Both the position numbers and the translations under genes were made by a program. 64,000 bases of DNA from Streptosporangium canum (lineage in GTDB: Bacteria; Actinomycetota; Actinomycetes; Streptosporangiales; Streptosporangiaceae), in NCBI RefSeq assembly GCF_900113865.1, contig NZ_FOQY01000007.1, positions 248,001-312,000 on the forward strand, in the 5' to 3' direction. How positions within the stretch are numbered: the stretch's first letter is position 1; every line of letters begins with the position of its first letter. A model generated the notes under the pieces. The model saw nothing but the letters and a program-made list of their open reading frames with translations, was not told where the DNA came from and did not search any database. Shown here in pieces: positions 50,453 to 59,159 of this stretch.

Positions 50453-51709
50453 ATGGCGAGGCGGCCGGGGAATCTGCCCGTGGACCTGTCCAGCTTCGTG
50501 GGACGGGCCGAGGAACTGGCCGAGGGCCTGCAGCACCTCGCCGGCGCCAGGCTCCTGACCCTCACCGGCCCCGCGGGGGTGGGCAAGACCCGCACCGCCC
50601 TGCGCCTGGCCGACACCCTGCGCCGTGGCTTCACCGGCGGGGTCTGGCGGGTCGAGCTGTCGGGCACGGCCGATCCGGCGGCCACCGTCGCCGAGACGCT
50701 GGAGGCGGGCGGCGCCCTCTCGCCGCCGGAGATCGCCTCGGCGCTGGGCGACAGGCGGCTGCTCGTCGTGCTCGACACCTGCGAGCATCTCCTCGGCGAG
50801 GTGACCGCACTGGTGGAGGCACTGCTCGGCAGGGCGTCGAGGATCGTGGTGGTGGCCACCAGCCGCCAGCCACTGGGCCTGCCGGGGGAGCGGGTGCTGG
50901 GGCTCGCGCCGCTGCCGCTGCCGTCGGCCGTGCGGCTGTTCGAGGACCGGGCCGTGGCCGCCGACCCCGGCTTCGCCCTGACACCGGCCGTCTCGCCGGT
51001 GGTCGCCGAGATCTGCGCCAGGCTGGACGGGCTGCCGCTGGCGATCGAGCTCGCCGCCGCCCGGATGCGCTCCCTTTCGGCCCGGGACCTGCTGGAGCGG
51101 CTCCGCCACCGCCTCACGCTGCTGACCGGGGTCAGCAGGAGCGCGCTGCCCCGCCACCGCGACCTGCGGGCCTCCGTCCAGTGGAGCCACCGGCTCTGCG
51201 ACGACGAGCAGCGCGGGCTGTGGGCACTGCTGTCGGCGCTGCCCGGCCCCTTCGACCTGGCCGCCGCCGAGCGGGCCTGCGGCGCCGGGCTCGGGCCGGG
51301 CCGGGTCGCGCCGGTCCTGGCCGGCCTGGTCGAGCGGTCGGTGGTGCTCCGCGACGCGGAAGGCCGCCACAGGATGCTGGAGGCCTACCGGGAGGTCGGG
51401 CTGGAACCGTCCGGGGGCCGGTGGCGGCCGGCCGTACAGGAGCCGCTGCGGGGCGCCGGGCGGTCCCTCCGCGTCCACCAGCCCGGCCGGGTCGCGCGGG
51501 CGGTCACCGGCACGCTGAGCGCCCGGGAGCTCCAGGTGGCCGAGCTGATCACCGAGGGGCTGTCGAACCCGATGATCGCCGCCCGGCTGGACATCGCCAA
51601 GCGCACCGTGGACGCGCACGTCCGCAACATCCTCGCCAAGGGCGGTCTCGCCTCGCGCACCCAGGTGGCCGCCTGGGTGGCCGAGAACGACGGACGGGCA
51701 TCTCCATAG
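50453..51709 (+). CDS. Shortened paralogue of the AfsR/LuxR-type regulator
   Basis: 418 residues, with the same N-terminal ATPase (SFVGRAEELAEGLQHL; Walker A LTGPAGVGKTRTALRLA; LLVVLDTCEHLLGE; VVVATSRQPLGLPGE; RLDGLPLAIELAAARMRSLS) and the same C-terminal LuxR helix-turn-helix (LSARELQVAELITEGLSNPMIAARLDIAKRTVDAHVRNILAKGG). The roughly 350-residue TPR region that normally separates them is missing; the ATPase arm continues through only about 45 residues into the HTH. The ATG at 50453 has GGGGGGCG upstream. It lies 40 bases after its longer neighbour, so it arose by duplication and internal loss. Confidence 0.88.
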   Translation: MARRPGNLPVDLSSFVGRAEELAEGLQHLAGARLLTLTGPAGVGKTRTALRLADTLRRGFTGGVWRVELSGTADPAATVAETLEAGGALSPPEIASALGDRRLLVVLDTCEHLLGEVTALVEALLGRASRIVVVATSRQPLGLPGERVLGLAPLPLPSAVRLFEDRAVAADPGFALTPAVSPVVAEICARLDGLPLAIELAAARMRSLSARDLLERLRHRLTLLTGVSRSALPRHRDLRASVQWSHRLCDDEQRGLWALLSALPGPFDLAAAERACGAGLGPGRVAPVLAGLVERSVVLRDAEGRHRMLEAYREVGLEPSGGRWRPAVQEPLRGAGRSLRVHQPGRVARAVTGTLSARELQVAELITEGLSNPMIAARLDIAKRTVDAHVRNILAKGGLASRTQVAAWVAENDGRASP

Positions 51710-51874
51710 GCACATCGCCCGATGCGGGATGCCGGTGACGGCGGCCATGATGGACGCGGCCAGTGGGGCACCGTGCGCTCCGGCGTTCCGCAGCAGTCAG
51801 ACGGTGTTGAGGGAGGGGTCCCCTTCCGCCTGATGTATCGCCGGGGTGTTCTCCGTGTCGGGCGTGACCCACTG

Positions 51875-52098
51875 GCCGATCGCTTCCCGTGCCGGACGCT
51901 TCCCGCGCCGATCGCTTCCCGCGCCGATCGCTTCCCGCGCCGGCTGCCTCCCGTGCCGGACGCTTCCCGCGCCGATCGCTTCCCGCGCCGGCTGCCTCCC
52001 GTGCCGGACGCCTCCCGCGCCGATCGCTTCCCGCGCCGGCTGCCTCCCGTGCCGGACGCCTCCCGCGCCGATCGCCTCCCGCACCGGACGCTTCCCGT
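51875..52098. repeat. Minisatellite: fourteen 16-bp units with a 48-bp higher-order period
   Basis: The 497-base gap 51710-52206 contains no gene. From 51875 it consists of 16-base units of the form GCCGRNYGCYTCCCGY. Three unit types alternate (GCCGATCGCTTCCCGC, GCCGGCTGCCTCCCGT, GCCGGACGCNTCCCGC), giving a 48-base supra-period in the centre. The sequence 51710-51874 shows nothing clear; 52099-52206 is GC-rich and contains TAGGAC at about 52195 just before the priA start. Confidence 0.95.
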
Positions 52099-52206
52099 GC
52101 CGGGTACGGTCCCGGGGGAGCCGGCCCGGCCGGCCGCCTCCCCCGTACGGCCGCGCTCCGCGGCCCGGCCGCCTTCGCCGCCCCCGGGATCTGGTAGGAC
52201 AAGTGG

Positions 52207-54351
52207 GTGACCCACGCCAGCCCCTCACCAGACGACGGCGCCCTGCTGCCGCTCGACGCCGTACGTGAGCGGCCCGCGCCCGTTCCCGCCAGGCCGGCCA
52301 AGGGGGTTCCGGAGCCGGCCGCGGTGCTGCCGGTCGCGCGGGTGGCCGTGGACACCCCGCTGCCGCACCTGGACCGGCCGTTCGACTACCTCGTCCCGGC
52401 CACGGTGGACGCCGACGCGGTGCCGGGTGCCCGGGTCCGGGTCCGCTTCGCGGGAAAGCTCGTCGACGGCTTCCTGCTGGAGCGGCTGGAGGCCAGCGAG
52501 CACGAGGGCAAGCTGGCCCGGCTGGAGAAGGTCGTCTCGCCCGAGCCGGTGCTGACCCCGGAGATCGTCGCGCTGGCCCGCGCCGTGGCCGACCGCTACG
52601 CCGGAACCCTGGCCGACGTCCTGCGCCTGGCCGTCCCGCCCCGCCACGCCAAGGTGGAGGCCGAGGCGGTCCCTCCGGCCGCCGGGCCACCGGGCGGCCC
52701 CGAGCCCGGACGGGAGGCCGAGGCGGTCCCCCCGCCCCCGGCCGCCGGGCCGCCGGACGGCCCCGAGCCGGCGCGGGAGGCCGGGCCGGGCCCCTGGGCC
52801 GACTACCCGGACGGGGAGTCGTTCCTGGCGGCCCTCGCCGAGGGGCTCTCGCCGCGCGCGGTGTGGACCGCGCTGCCCGGGACGGGAGAGGGCGGGCCGC
52901 AGTGGGCCGCGGCGGTCGCGGTGGCCGTCCGGGAGACCCTCCGGAGCGGCAGGGGCGCGCTCGTGGTGCTCCCCGACGGCAAGGACGTGACGCTGGCCGA
53001 CGCGGCGCTGAGCGCCGCCCTGGAGCCCGGCGCGCACGTGGCGCTCACCGCCGACCTGGGGCCCGCCGAGCGCTACCGCCGGTGGCTGCGGGTGCTCCGG
53101 GGACAGGCGCGTGCCGTCGTCGGCACCCGGGGGGCGGCGTTCGCGCCGGTGCGCGACCTCGGGCTGGCGGTGGTCTGGGACGACGGCGACGACCTGCACG
53201 CCGAACGGCTCGCGCCCTATCCGCACACCCGGGAGATCCTCGCGCTCCGGGCCTACCAGAGCCGTGCCGGCCTGCTCGTCGGAGGATACGCCCGTACGGC
53301 CGAGGCCACCCAGCTCGTCGCCACCGGCTGGGCCGGCACCATCGCCGCCGCGCGCGAGACGGTCAGGACCAGGGCCCCGAGGGTCCGTCCGGCCGGGGAG
53401 GACTCCGAACTGGCCAGGGACGAGGCGGCGAGGGCGGCCCGGCTGCCCAGCCTCGCCTGGCGCGCGCTGCGGACCGGGCTCACGGCCGGCCCGGTGCTGG
53501 TGCAGGTCCCCCGGCGGGGTTACCTGCCCGCGCTGGCCTGCCAGAACTGCCGGGCCCCGGCCCGCTGCGGGCACTGCAGCGGGCCGCTCGCGCTGCGCGG
53601 CGGCCACGCCGCCCCCTACTGCCGCTGGTGCGGCCGGATCGCGGGGCAGTGGCGCTGCGCCGCCTGCGGCGGCGTCCGGGTGCGGGCGCAGGTGATCGGC
53701 GCCCGCCGTACGGCCGAGGAGCTGGGGCGGGCCTTCCCCTCGGTCCAGGTCAGGACCTCGGGCAAGGACGGCGTGCTCGCCACCGTGGGCGCCGCCCGCG
53801 CCCTGGTGGTGGCCACCCCGGGCGCCGAACCGGTGGCCGAGGGCGGTTACGCGGCGGCCGTGCTGCTGGACGGATGGGCGCTGCTGGGCCGGCCGGACCT
53901 GCGGGTCGCCGAGGAGACGCTCCGCCGGTGGATGAACGCCGCGGCGCTGCTGCGGCCCCAGGCCGAGCTGGTCGTGCTGGCCGACTCCTCGGTGCTCGCC
54001 GTGCAGGCGCTGCTGCGCTGGGATCCGGTCACCCACGCCGAGCGGGAACTGGCCGACAGGACAGAACTGGGTTTCCCCCCGGCGGTAAGGATGGCCACGC
54101 TGACCGGTTCCGCCGCGGCGGTCAGGGAAATGCTCGGCGAGGTCGTTCTGCCGGAGGGGGCGCAGGTTCTCGGGCCCGTCCCGGTCGACTCGCCCAGGGG
54201 CGACCAGGTGCGAGAACGCGCCATGCTGCGGGTTCCGAGAGGGGCGGGATCGGCGCTGGCCGCCGCGTTGAAGGGGGCCGTAGGGGTGCGTTCGGCGCGC
54301 AAGGCTCCCGAGGTGGTCAGGGTGTGCATTGACCCTCTCGATGTGATTTGA
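52207..54351 (+). CDS. priA: Probable primosomal protein PriA, helicase motifs degenerate
   Basis: 714-residue replication-restart protein. The N-terminal DNA-binding domain (ARVAVDTPLPHLDRPFDYLVPATVDADAVPGARVRVRFAGKLVDGFLLER) is intact. Zinc ligands are CQNCRAPARCGHC and YCRWCGRIAGQWRCAACGG. The helicase core lacks a Walker A Lys, and the DEEH box reads DDGDDLH, as in other actinobacterial PriA proteins, so it is probably not an active helicase. Residues about 150-195 carry a tandem duplication of a Pro/Glu-rich unit. GTG 52207 is the likely start, with only weak upstream signals. Confidence 0.9.
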   Translation: MTHASPSPDDGALLPLDAVRERPAPVPARPAKGVPEPAAVLPVARVAVDTPLPHLDRPFDYLVPATVDADAVPGARVRVRFAGKLVDGFLLERLEASEHEGKLARLEKVVSPEPVLTPEIVALARAVADRYAGTLADVLRLAVPPRHAKVEAEAVPPAAGPPGGPEPGREAEAVPPPPAAGPPDGPEPAREAGPGPWADYPDGESFLAALAEGLSPRAVWTALPGTGEGGPQWAAAVAVAVRETLRSGRGALVVLPDGKDVTLADAALSAALEPGAHVALTADLGPAERYRRWLRVLRGQARAVVGTRGAAFAPVRDLGLAVVWDDGDDLHAERLAPYPHTREILALRAYQSRAGLLVGGYARTAEATQLVATGWAGTIAAARETVRTRAPRVRPAGEDSELARDEAARAARLPSLAWRALRTGLTAGPVLVQVPRRGYLPALACQNCRAPARCGHCSGPLALRGGHAAPYCRWCGRIAGQWRCAACGGVRVRAQVIGARRTAEELGRAFPSVQVRTSGKDGVLATVGAARALVVATPGAEPVAEGGYAAAVLLDGWALLGRPDLRVAEETLRRWMNAAALLRPQAELVVLADSSVLAVQALLRWDPVTHAERELADRTELGFPPAVRMATLTGSAAAVREMLGEVVLPEGAQVLGPVPVDSPRGDQVRERAMLRVPRGAGSALAAALKGAVGVRSARKAPEVVRVCIDPLDVI
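52657..52776 (+). repeat. In-frame Pro/Glu-rich duplication in priA
   Basis: Copies begin at 52657 and 52714 (57 and 63 bases long, 19 and 21 codons) and both encode EAEAVPP...AAGPP.GPEP.RE. The frame is kept. Confidence 0.8.
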
Positions 54352-54388
54352 GTTGTTTCCCCGATTCGCGGTGCTGACAGTAAGCCGT

Positions 54389-54394
54389 TAATTT
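54389..54394 (+). promoter_or_regulatory. -10 box of the first CDCPGC gene, near-leaderless
   Basis: TAATTT, then six bases, then GTG 54401. No Shine-Dalgarno sequence is present. Confidence 0.4.
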
Positions 54395-54400
54395 TCCCCT

Positions 54401-56044
54401 GTGTCGATCGAATGGGTAAATCGGGCCGTGGACGATCTGCGCGCGTGGGGGCGCGCGTACGGCCTGGACGTTGACGTGGACGAGGTGCGGCTGCTCTGCG
54501 ACTACGCGAGCGATTATCTGGACGTGAACGAGCTGGGTGATTTCACCCCGGTCACTTTCGAGGAACTGCTGCTCAACATCTACCCGCGCAAGGTCATCGC
54601 CCCGCCGGAAAGTGCCCCCGAGACCGTCGCCGCCGCCCGCACCCTGGTCGACTTCCTGCTCGCGACCGAGGAGATCGGCGGCAAAATGGCCGTCCGCATG
54701 CGGGCCGTCCTGGACCGGATCGAGCCCGAGATGCCGATCGCGCTGGCCGACACCTCGAAGTTCGGCATGGCCAAGAGCCTGTTCAGCGCGATGGGCGCCG
54801 ACACGCTGGAGGAGGGCGACGTCTCGGTGCCGGCGGTGGAGGAGCCCGCCGCCGAGTTCTGCGACTGCCCGGGATGCTCCCCCCTGCCCCCGGCCCGGCT
54901 GGCCCCCCGCGAGGCGCTCGCCGAGAGCGCCCTGCGGGTGCCCCTGCTCACCGACGTCCGGCGGCTGGTCCAGTGGATGCTGGCCGGAGGCCGCACGCCG
55001 ACGGTGAAGGGACGCCTGCGGGTCCGCGACGCGGCCGAGGCCACCGCCCAGCTCGCGGTGGCCGCCCCCGGCCTCCTGTGGGAGCTGGCGGTGCACACCG
55101 GCCTGGTCGAGGTCGAGGGCACCGCCGTCTTCGACGGCGAGGACTTCGACCCGCTCGACACGTGGGCGGCGGTGGTGGAGTTCCTCGTGGAGAAGGAGAC
55201 CGGTGGGGCCGTGACCGGCGACCGGTCCCTCGACGAGGAGCTCTACGGCCTGTGCGACATGCTCTACCGGCTGCAGGCGCCGGTGCCGATCCCCCTCGTC
55301 ATGGAATACCTGGAGGAGATCGGGCTGCTCGACGACGGGGAGGTGGACGTCGCCGAGGCCGTGCGGGGACTGGCCTACTGCGGGATCGCCGAGCCGAGCG
55401 AGGAGACCCTGGAGCTGACCGCGCTGGCCGTCTGGGGCCTGCGGGAGCACTACACCGACCTGGGCATCGAGGCGCCCGAGGCGGCCGACCTGACCGCCGC
55501 CGACGCTCCCGAGCTCATCGAGGGGCTGCTGTCCGGGATGCCCACCGAGATGGCCGAGGCCGACATCGAGGGCTGGCTGCGGAGCAGGACCCCGCAGCAG
55601 GCCGCCGCCGAGCTGCTGGGCGCCGCCTCCGGCGCGCCGTCGGTCGTCCGGGGCATCGCCGTCACGATCGTGGACCGGCTCGGCCCGGACGCCGAGCCCG
55701 CGGTCCGCCGCTGTCTCGACGAGGCCGAGCTCCGCCCGCACGCCATCCACTGGCTCTCCACACGGGGCCTGGCCGCCCCGGCGCTCTCCCAGGAGGAGGT
55801 GCTCTGGATGAGCGTGGACATGCTCGCCCTGGCCATCTCCGCCGCCGAGGACGACCCGGAGACGTTCGCCGAGAACATGGCCGCGTCCGGTCCGCCGGCA
55901 CACGTGATCGAGGAGATGTGGCGGGTGGACCATCCCGAGGTCGTCGAGGTCCTTGAGCTGCTGGGCCGCTCCCTGAACGACCAGAACGTGGCCAAGGCCG
56001 CCCGCAAGGCCGCCTTCAAAGCACGGTCCCGGGCTATCGGTTAG
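54401..56044 (+). CDS. Unknown protein A of a tandem paralogous pair (CDCPGC motif)
   Basis: 547 residues; I do not recognise the family. About 150 N-terminal residues (including DLRAWGRAYGLDVDVDEVRLLCDYASDYLDVNELGDFTPVTFEELLLNIYPRKV) are unique to this member. Cys154, Cys156 and Cys159 form CDCPGC, a possible metal site. The rest is acidic and helical, with units such as VDRLGPDAEPAVRRCLDEAELRPHAIHWLSTRGL that look HEAT-like, ending in the basic tail AKAARKAAFKARSR. No signal peptide or membrane span. GTG 54401 is probably leaderless. It lies between priA and its own shorter paralogue. Confidence 0.8.
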   Translation: MSIEWVNRAVDDLRAWGRAYGLDVDVDEVRLLCDYASDYLDVNELGDFTPVTFEELLLNIYPRKVIAPPESAPETVAAARTLVDFLLATEEIGGKMAVRMRAVLDRIEPEMPIALADTSKFGMAKSLFSAMGADTLEEGDVSVPAVEEPAAEFCDCPGCSPLPPARLAPREALAESALRVPLLTDVRRLVQWMLAGGRTPTVKGRLRVRDAAEATAQLAVAAPGLLWELAVHTGLVEVEGTAVFDGEDFDPLDTWAAVVEFLVEKETGGAVTGDRSLDEELYGLCDMLYRLQAPVPIPLVMEYLEEIGLLDDGEVDVAEAVRGLAYCGIAEPSEETLELTALAVWGLREHYTDLGIEAPEAADLTAADAPELIEGLLSGMPTEMAEADIEGWLRSRTPQQAAAELLGAASGAPSVVRGIAVTIVDRLGPDAEPAVRRCLDEAELRPHAIHWLSTRGLAAPALSQEEVLWMSVDMLALAISAAEDDPETFAENMAASGPPAHVIEEMWRVDHPEVVEVLELLGRSLNDQNVAKAARKAAFKARSRAIG

Positions 56045-56071
56045 CCGTACACCCGTGTGGCTCCAGTGCAG

Positions 56072-56077
56072 TAAGTT
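56072..56077 (+). promoter_or_regulatory. -10 box of the second CDCPGC gene, near-leaderless
   Basis: TAAGTT, then six bases, then GTG 56084; the same layout as its paralogue. Confidence 0.4.
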
Positions 56078-56083
56078 TCACGG

Positions 56084-57466
56084 GTGGCAAAGAGCGGGAA
56101 CACCGGCAACGTCTTCGATCTCGGCGAACTGCGCAGGCTGGTCGACGAGCTGGGATCGGGGTCCCGTGAGGCACGCGCGGCCGTGCTCGACGCGACCTCT
56201 CCCGACGACAAGGACTGCGACTGCCCGGGCTGCGGCACCGATGTGCTGAGCTTCCCGCCGGTCGTGCTCGCCCCCGACGACGAGCTCGCGGCCGCCGTGC
56301 TCCGGGTCCCCCTGGTGCTGGACGCCCAGCGGCTGGCGGCGTGGACCGGCACCCGCGAGGTGACCCCCGAGGGCCTGCTGCCCGATCCGTTCCTGCCCTG
56401 CGCCGAGCTCGGAGTGCCCAATCCGGCGCGGCTGCACCTGCTCTGGGTGGTCGCGGTCAACACCGGCATGGTCCGCATCTCCCGGGGCGTGGCGACGGCC
56501 GGCCCGCTGGCGCTCTCCGCCGAGCTGCCCTCCGCGGCGCTGCTGGGGTTCTGGGACGGCGTGGTCATGGACGTCCTGGACCGCGCGGACGACAGTCTGA
56601 CCGGGTCCTCGGTGGTGGACGACCACCTCGCCGAGATGCTCGCCACGATGTACGCCGTGAGCGACGGCCTGTCTCCCGCCACCCTGGTCAAGGGCATCCT
56701 CCAGTCGCACGAGGTGGCCTGCGAGGCCCGTCCCGCGGAGATGCGGGCGCTGACCGCGGCGCTCCCGGGCGAGCTGCGGGGCGCGCTCTCGCTGCTGGGC
56801 TACTGCGGGCTCATCGAGCTGTCCGGGGCGGGCTGGCCCCGGCTGACCCCGCTGGGCATGTGGGCGGTCCGCCAGGACCTGCTGCGCGAGGGCCACGACG
56901 CCCCCACCGGGGCCGAGGTCGCGGTCTTCGCCGACCTCGGCGCGGCCGAGCTGGTCGAGGCGATCATGAAGCGCTCCGCCGCCCCCAGCGCCGTCACCGT
57001 GTGGCTGGAGTCCCGTTCCCCGGAGGCCGCCGCCCGCGAGCTGGTCAAGATCGCCGCATCCGGTACGGCCGGCCAGCGCGGCACCGTGGGCACGATCCTG
57101 GAGGAGCTCGGCCCCGAGGCCGAGGTCCCGCTGAGGGAGGCCCTCAGCGAGCCCGCCATGTGGCGCTACGCCGCCTCCTGGCTGCACATCCGCGACCTGC
57201 CGGCGCCCGCCCTGACGCCCGCCGACAGCACCTGGATCGCGGTCGACACGCTCGCCTCGCTGATCCACCTCGGCAACGCCCCCGAGGCGATGTGCGAGTT
57301 CGACATGCTCGAACCCGGCGAGGACCTGGTCCGCGTCGTCGAGGAGATGACCTCGGTCGACCATCCCGACACGATCGCCGTGCTGGACCTGCTGGGCGCC
57401 CACCACAGCGACGCGGCGGTGGGCAAGGCCGCGCGGAAGGCGGCCATGAAGGCCCGCTCGCGCTGA
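56084..57466 (+). CDS. Unknown protein B of a tandem paralogous pair (CDCPGC motif)
   Basis: 460 residues, paralogous to the protein encoded just upstream. Shared features in the same order: CDCPGC (Cys45, Cys47, Cys50), then LAP...LRVPL..D..RL..W, GMVRISRG-type strands, LLGYCGLIELSG, the unit TILEELGPEAEVPLREALSEPAMWRYAASWLHIRDLPAPAL, and the end VDHPDTIAVLDLLGAHHSDAAVGKAARKAAMKARSR. It lacks the N-terminal domain of protein A. Function unknown; a soluble helical-repeat scaffold with a small metal site is my inference. GTG 56084 is probably leaderless, 39 bases after protein A. Confidence 0.8.
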   Translation: MAKSGNTGNVFDLGELRRLVDELGSGSREARAAVLDATSPDDKDCDCPGCGTDVLSFPPVVLAPDDELAAAVLRVPLVLDAQRLAAWTGTREVTPEGLLPDPFLPCAELGVPNPARLHLLWVVAVNTGMVRISRGVATAGPLALSAELPSAALLGFWDGVVMDVLDRADDSLTGSSVVDDHLAEMLATMYAVSDGLSPATLVKGILQSHEVACEARPAEMRALTAALPGELRGALSLLGYCGLIELSGAGWPRLTPLGMWAVRQDLLREGHDAPTGAEVAVFADLGAAELVEAIMKRSAAPSAVTVWLESRSPEAAARELVKIAASGTAGQRGTVGTILEELGPEAEVPLREALSEPAMWRYAASWLHIRDLPAPALTPADSTWIAVDTLASLIHLGNAPEAMCEFDMLEPGEDLVRVVEEMTSVDHPDTIAVLDLLGAHHSDAAVGKAARKAAMKARSR

Positions 57467-57630
57467 AGCCCGGTCCGCGAAGCGGATCACCGGGACGGGC
57501 CGGGGCGGGGAGCGCGGTTCCACCGGCGCGGCCGCCGCCGCCGCGCTCGGGGCCGGCCGCCGGACGGCCGGGGACCTCGCCGCCGGGCCGTGCGCGCGCG
57601 GAAGATCCGAGGGACACTCCCCACGGCCCT

Positions 57631-57636
57631 TAGACT
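57631..57636 (+). promoter_or_regulatory. Candidate -10 box of def
   Basis: TAGACT, 34 bases before TTG 57671. The other 160 bases between protein B and def are very GC-rich and show nothing clear. Confidence 0.4.
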
Positions 57637-57670
57637 GTGGGAATCCCCGAAAAGTGTGAGGAGAGCCCTG

Positions 57671-58219
57671 TTGGCCATTCAGTCGATCCGCCTTTTCGGC
57701 GACCCTGTGCTGCGCACCCCCGCCGAGCCGGTGAAGGACTTCGACAAGGAGCTGCGCAAGCTCGTCAAGGACCTGACCGACACGATGATGGACGCCCCCG
57801 GGGCCGGCCTCGCCGCGCCGCAGATCGGGGTCGGGCTCCGGGTCTTCACCTACTACGTGGACGAGCAGCTCGGGCATCTGATCAATCCCGACCTCGACCT
57901 CTCCGAGGACAAGGACGAGGAGGGCGAGGAGGGCTGCCTGTCCTTCCCCGGCCTGTCCTTCCCCACGCCCCGGGCGATCCGGGCCGTGGCGACGGGCCTC
58001 AACATGCACGGTGAGCCCGTCACCCTTGAGGGCACCGACCTGATGGCCCGCTGCTTCCAGCACGAGACCGACCACCTGGACGGGGTGCTGTTCATCGACC
58101 GGATGGATCTCAAGCAGCGCAAGCTCGCCATGAAGGAGATCCGCGAGGCGGAGTGGAGCGGCCTGTCGGCCCCCGCGTTCAAGTTCTCCCCGCACGCCAC
58201 CCACGGGAAGGCTCTGTAA
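57671..58219 (+). CDS. def: Peptide deformylase
   Basis: Removes the N-formyl group from nascent proteins. 182 residues. [15 protein letters not shown], motif [13 protein letters not shown], motif [12 protein letters not shown] (metal Cys) and motif [21 protein letters not shown] (two metal His and catalytic Glu) are complete. TTG 57671 is preceded by GAGGAGAG. fmt follows 5 bases after the stop, linking removal of the formyl group with its addition. Confidence 0.97.
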   Translation: MAIQSIRLFGDPVLRTPAEPVKDFDKELRKLVKDLTDTMMDAPGAGLAAPQIGVGLRVFTYYVDEQLGHLINPDLDLSEDKDEEGEEGCLSFPGLSFPTPRAIRAVATGLNMHGEPVTLEGTDLMARCFQHETDHLDGVLFIDRMDLKQRKLAMKEIREAEWSGLSAPAFKFSPHATHGKAL

Positions 58220-58224
58220 CAACC

Positions 58225-59154
58225 TTGCGCCTGGTCTTCGCCGGAACCCCGGACACCGCCCTGCCCTCGCTGCGGGCCCTGCTCGACTCGCCGCGCCATG
58301 ACGTCGTCGCCGTCGTCACCCGGCCGGACGCCCAGTCGGGCCGGGGCCGCAAGGTCCACCCGAGCCCCGTCGCCGAGCTGGCGGAGGAGGCGGGCATCGA
58401 GGTCCTCAGGCCGCCGAAGGCGGGGGACCCCGAGTTCCTGGAGCGGCTCCGGCGGATCGACCCGGACTGCTGCCCGGTGGTGGCCTACGGAGCCCTCCTG
58501 CCGCAGTCCGCCCTGGACATCCCGCGTCACGGCTGGGTCAACCTGCACTTCTCGCTGCTGCCCGCCTGGCGCGGCGCCGCCCCGGTGCAGCACGCCGTAC
58601 TGCACGGCGACCAGATCACCGGCGCGGCCACCTTCCAGATCGTCAGGGAGCTGGACGCCGGCCCGGTCTACGGCGTGGTCACCGAGGAGGTCCGGCCCGC
58701 CGACACCAGCGGCGACCTGCTCGCCCGGCTCGCCGAGTCCGGCGCCGGACTGCTGGTGGCGACCCTGGACGGGATCGAGGACGGCAAGCTGGAGGCCGTG
58801 CCTCAGCCCGCCGACGGGGTGAGCGTCGCGCCGAAGATCGGCGTGGACGACGCCAGGGTCGACTGGTCCGCGCCCGCGATGCGGGTGGACCGCCTCATCC
58901 GCGCCTGCACGCCCGCGCCGGGCGCGTGGACGGAGTTCCGCGGCCAGCGGGTCAAGCTCGGCCCGGTACGGCCGGCACCCGACGCCCCGGCTCTGGACCC
59001 CGGGCGGATCGCGGCCTCCAAGAACACCGTCCTGGTCGGCACGGCCACCCACCCGGTCGAGCTGGGTGAGGTGCAGCCGCAGGGCAAGCGCCTGATGGGC
59101 GCGGGAGAGTGGGCCCGCGGTGTGCGGCCCGCAGACGAAGATCGGCTGGGCTAG
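58225..59154 (+). CDS. fmt: Methionyl-tRNA formyltransferase
   Basis: Formylates initiator Met-tRNA with 10-formyl-THF. 309 residues. [78 protein letters not shown] (catalytic Asn/His and SLLPxxRG loop) and [17 protein letters not shown] form the hydrolase domain. [34 protein letters not shown] is the start of the C-terminal OB domain. TTG 58225 is the only start near the conserved region. The stop is 5 bases before rsmB. Confidence 0.96.
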   Translation: MRLVFAGTPDTALPSLRALLDSPRHDVVAVVTRPDAQSGRGRKVHPSPVAELAEEAGIEVLRPPKAGDPEFLERLRRIDPDCCPVVAYGALLPQSALDIPRHGWVNLHFSLLPAWRGAAPVQHAVLHGDQITGAATFQIVRELDAGPVYGVVTEEVRPADTSGDLLARLAESGAGLLVATLDGIEDGKLEAVPQPADGVSVAPKIGVDDARVDWSAPAMRVDRLIRACTPAPGAWTEFRGQRVKLGPVRPAPDAPALDPGRIAASKNTVLVGTATHPVELGEVQPQGKRLMGAGEWARGVRPADEDRLG

Positions 59155-59159
59155 GGATC

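Noticed and set aside
51875-52098. Possible CRISPR array
   Set aside because: Units are contiguous 16-mers without spacers, and no cas gene is present.
51797-52690. Minus-strand frames encoding repeated REAIGAG-type peptides across the minisatellite
   Set aside because: The 16-bp unit keeps several frames open by chance. There is no start signal and no family similarity, and the frame runs into priA antisense.
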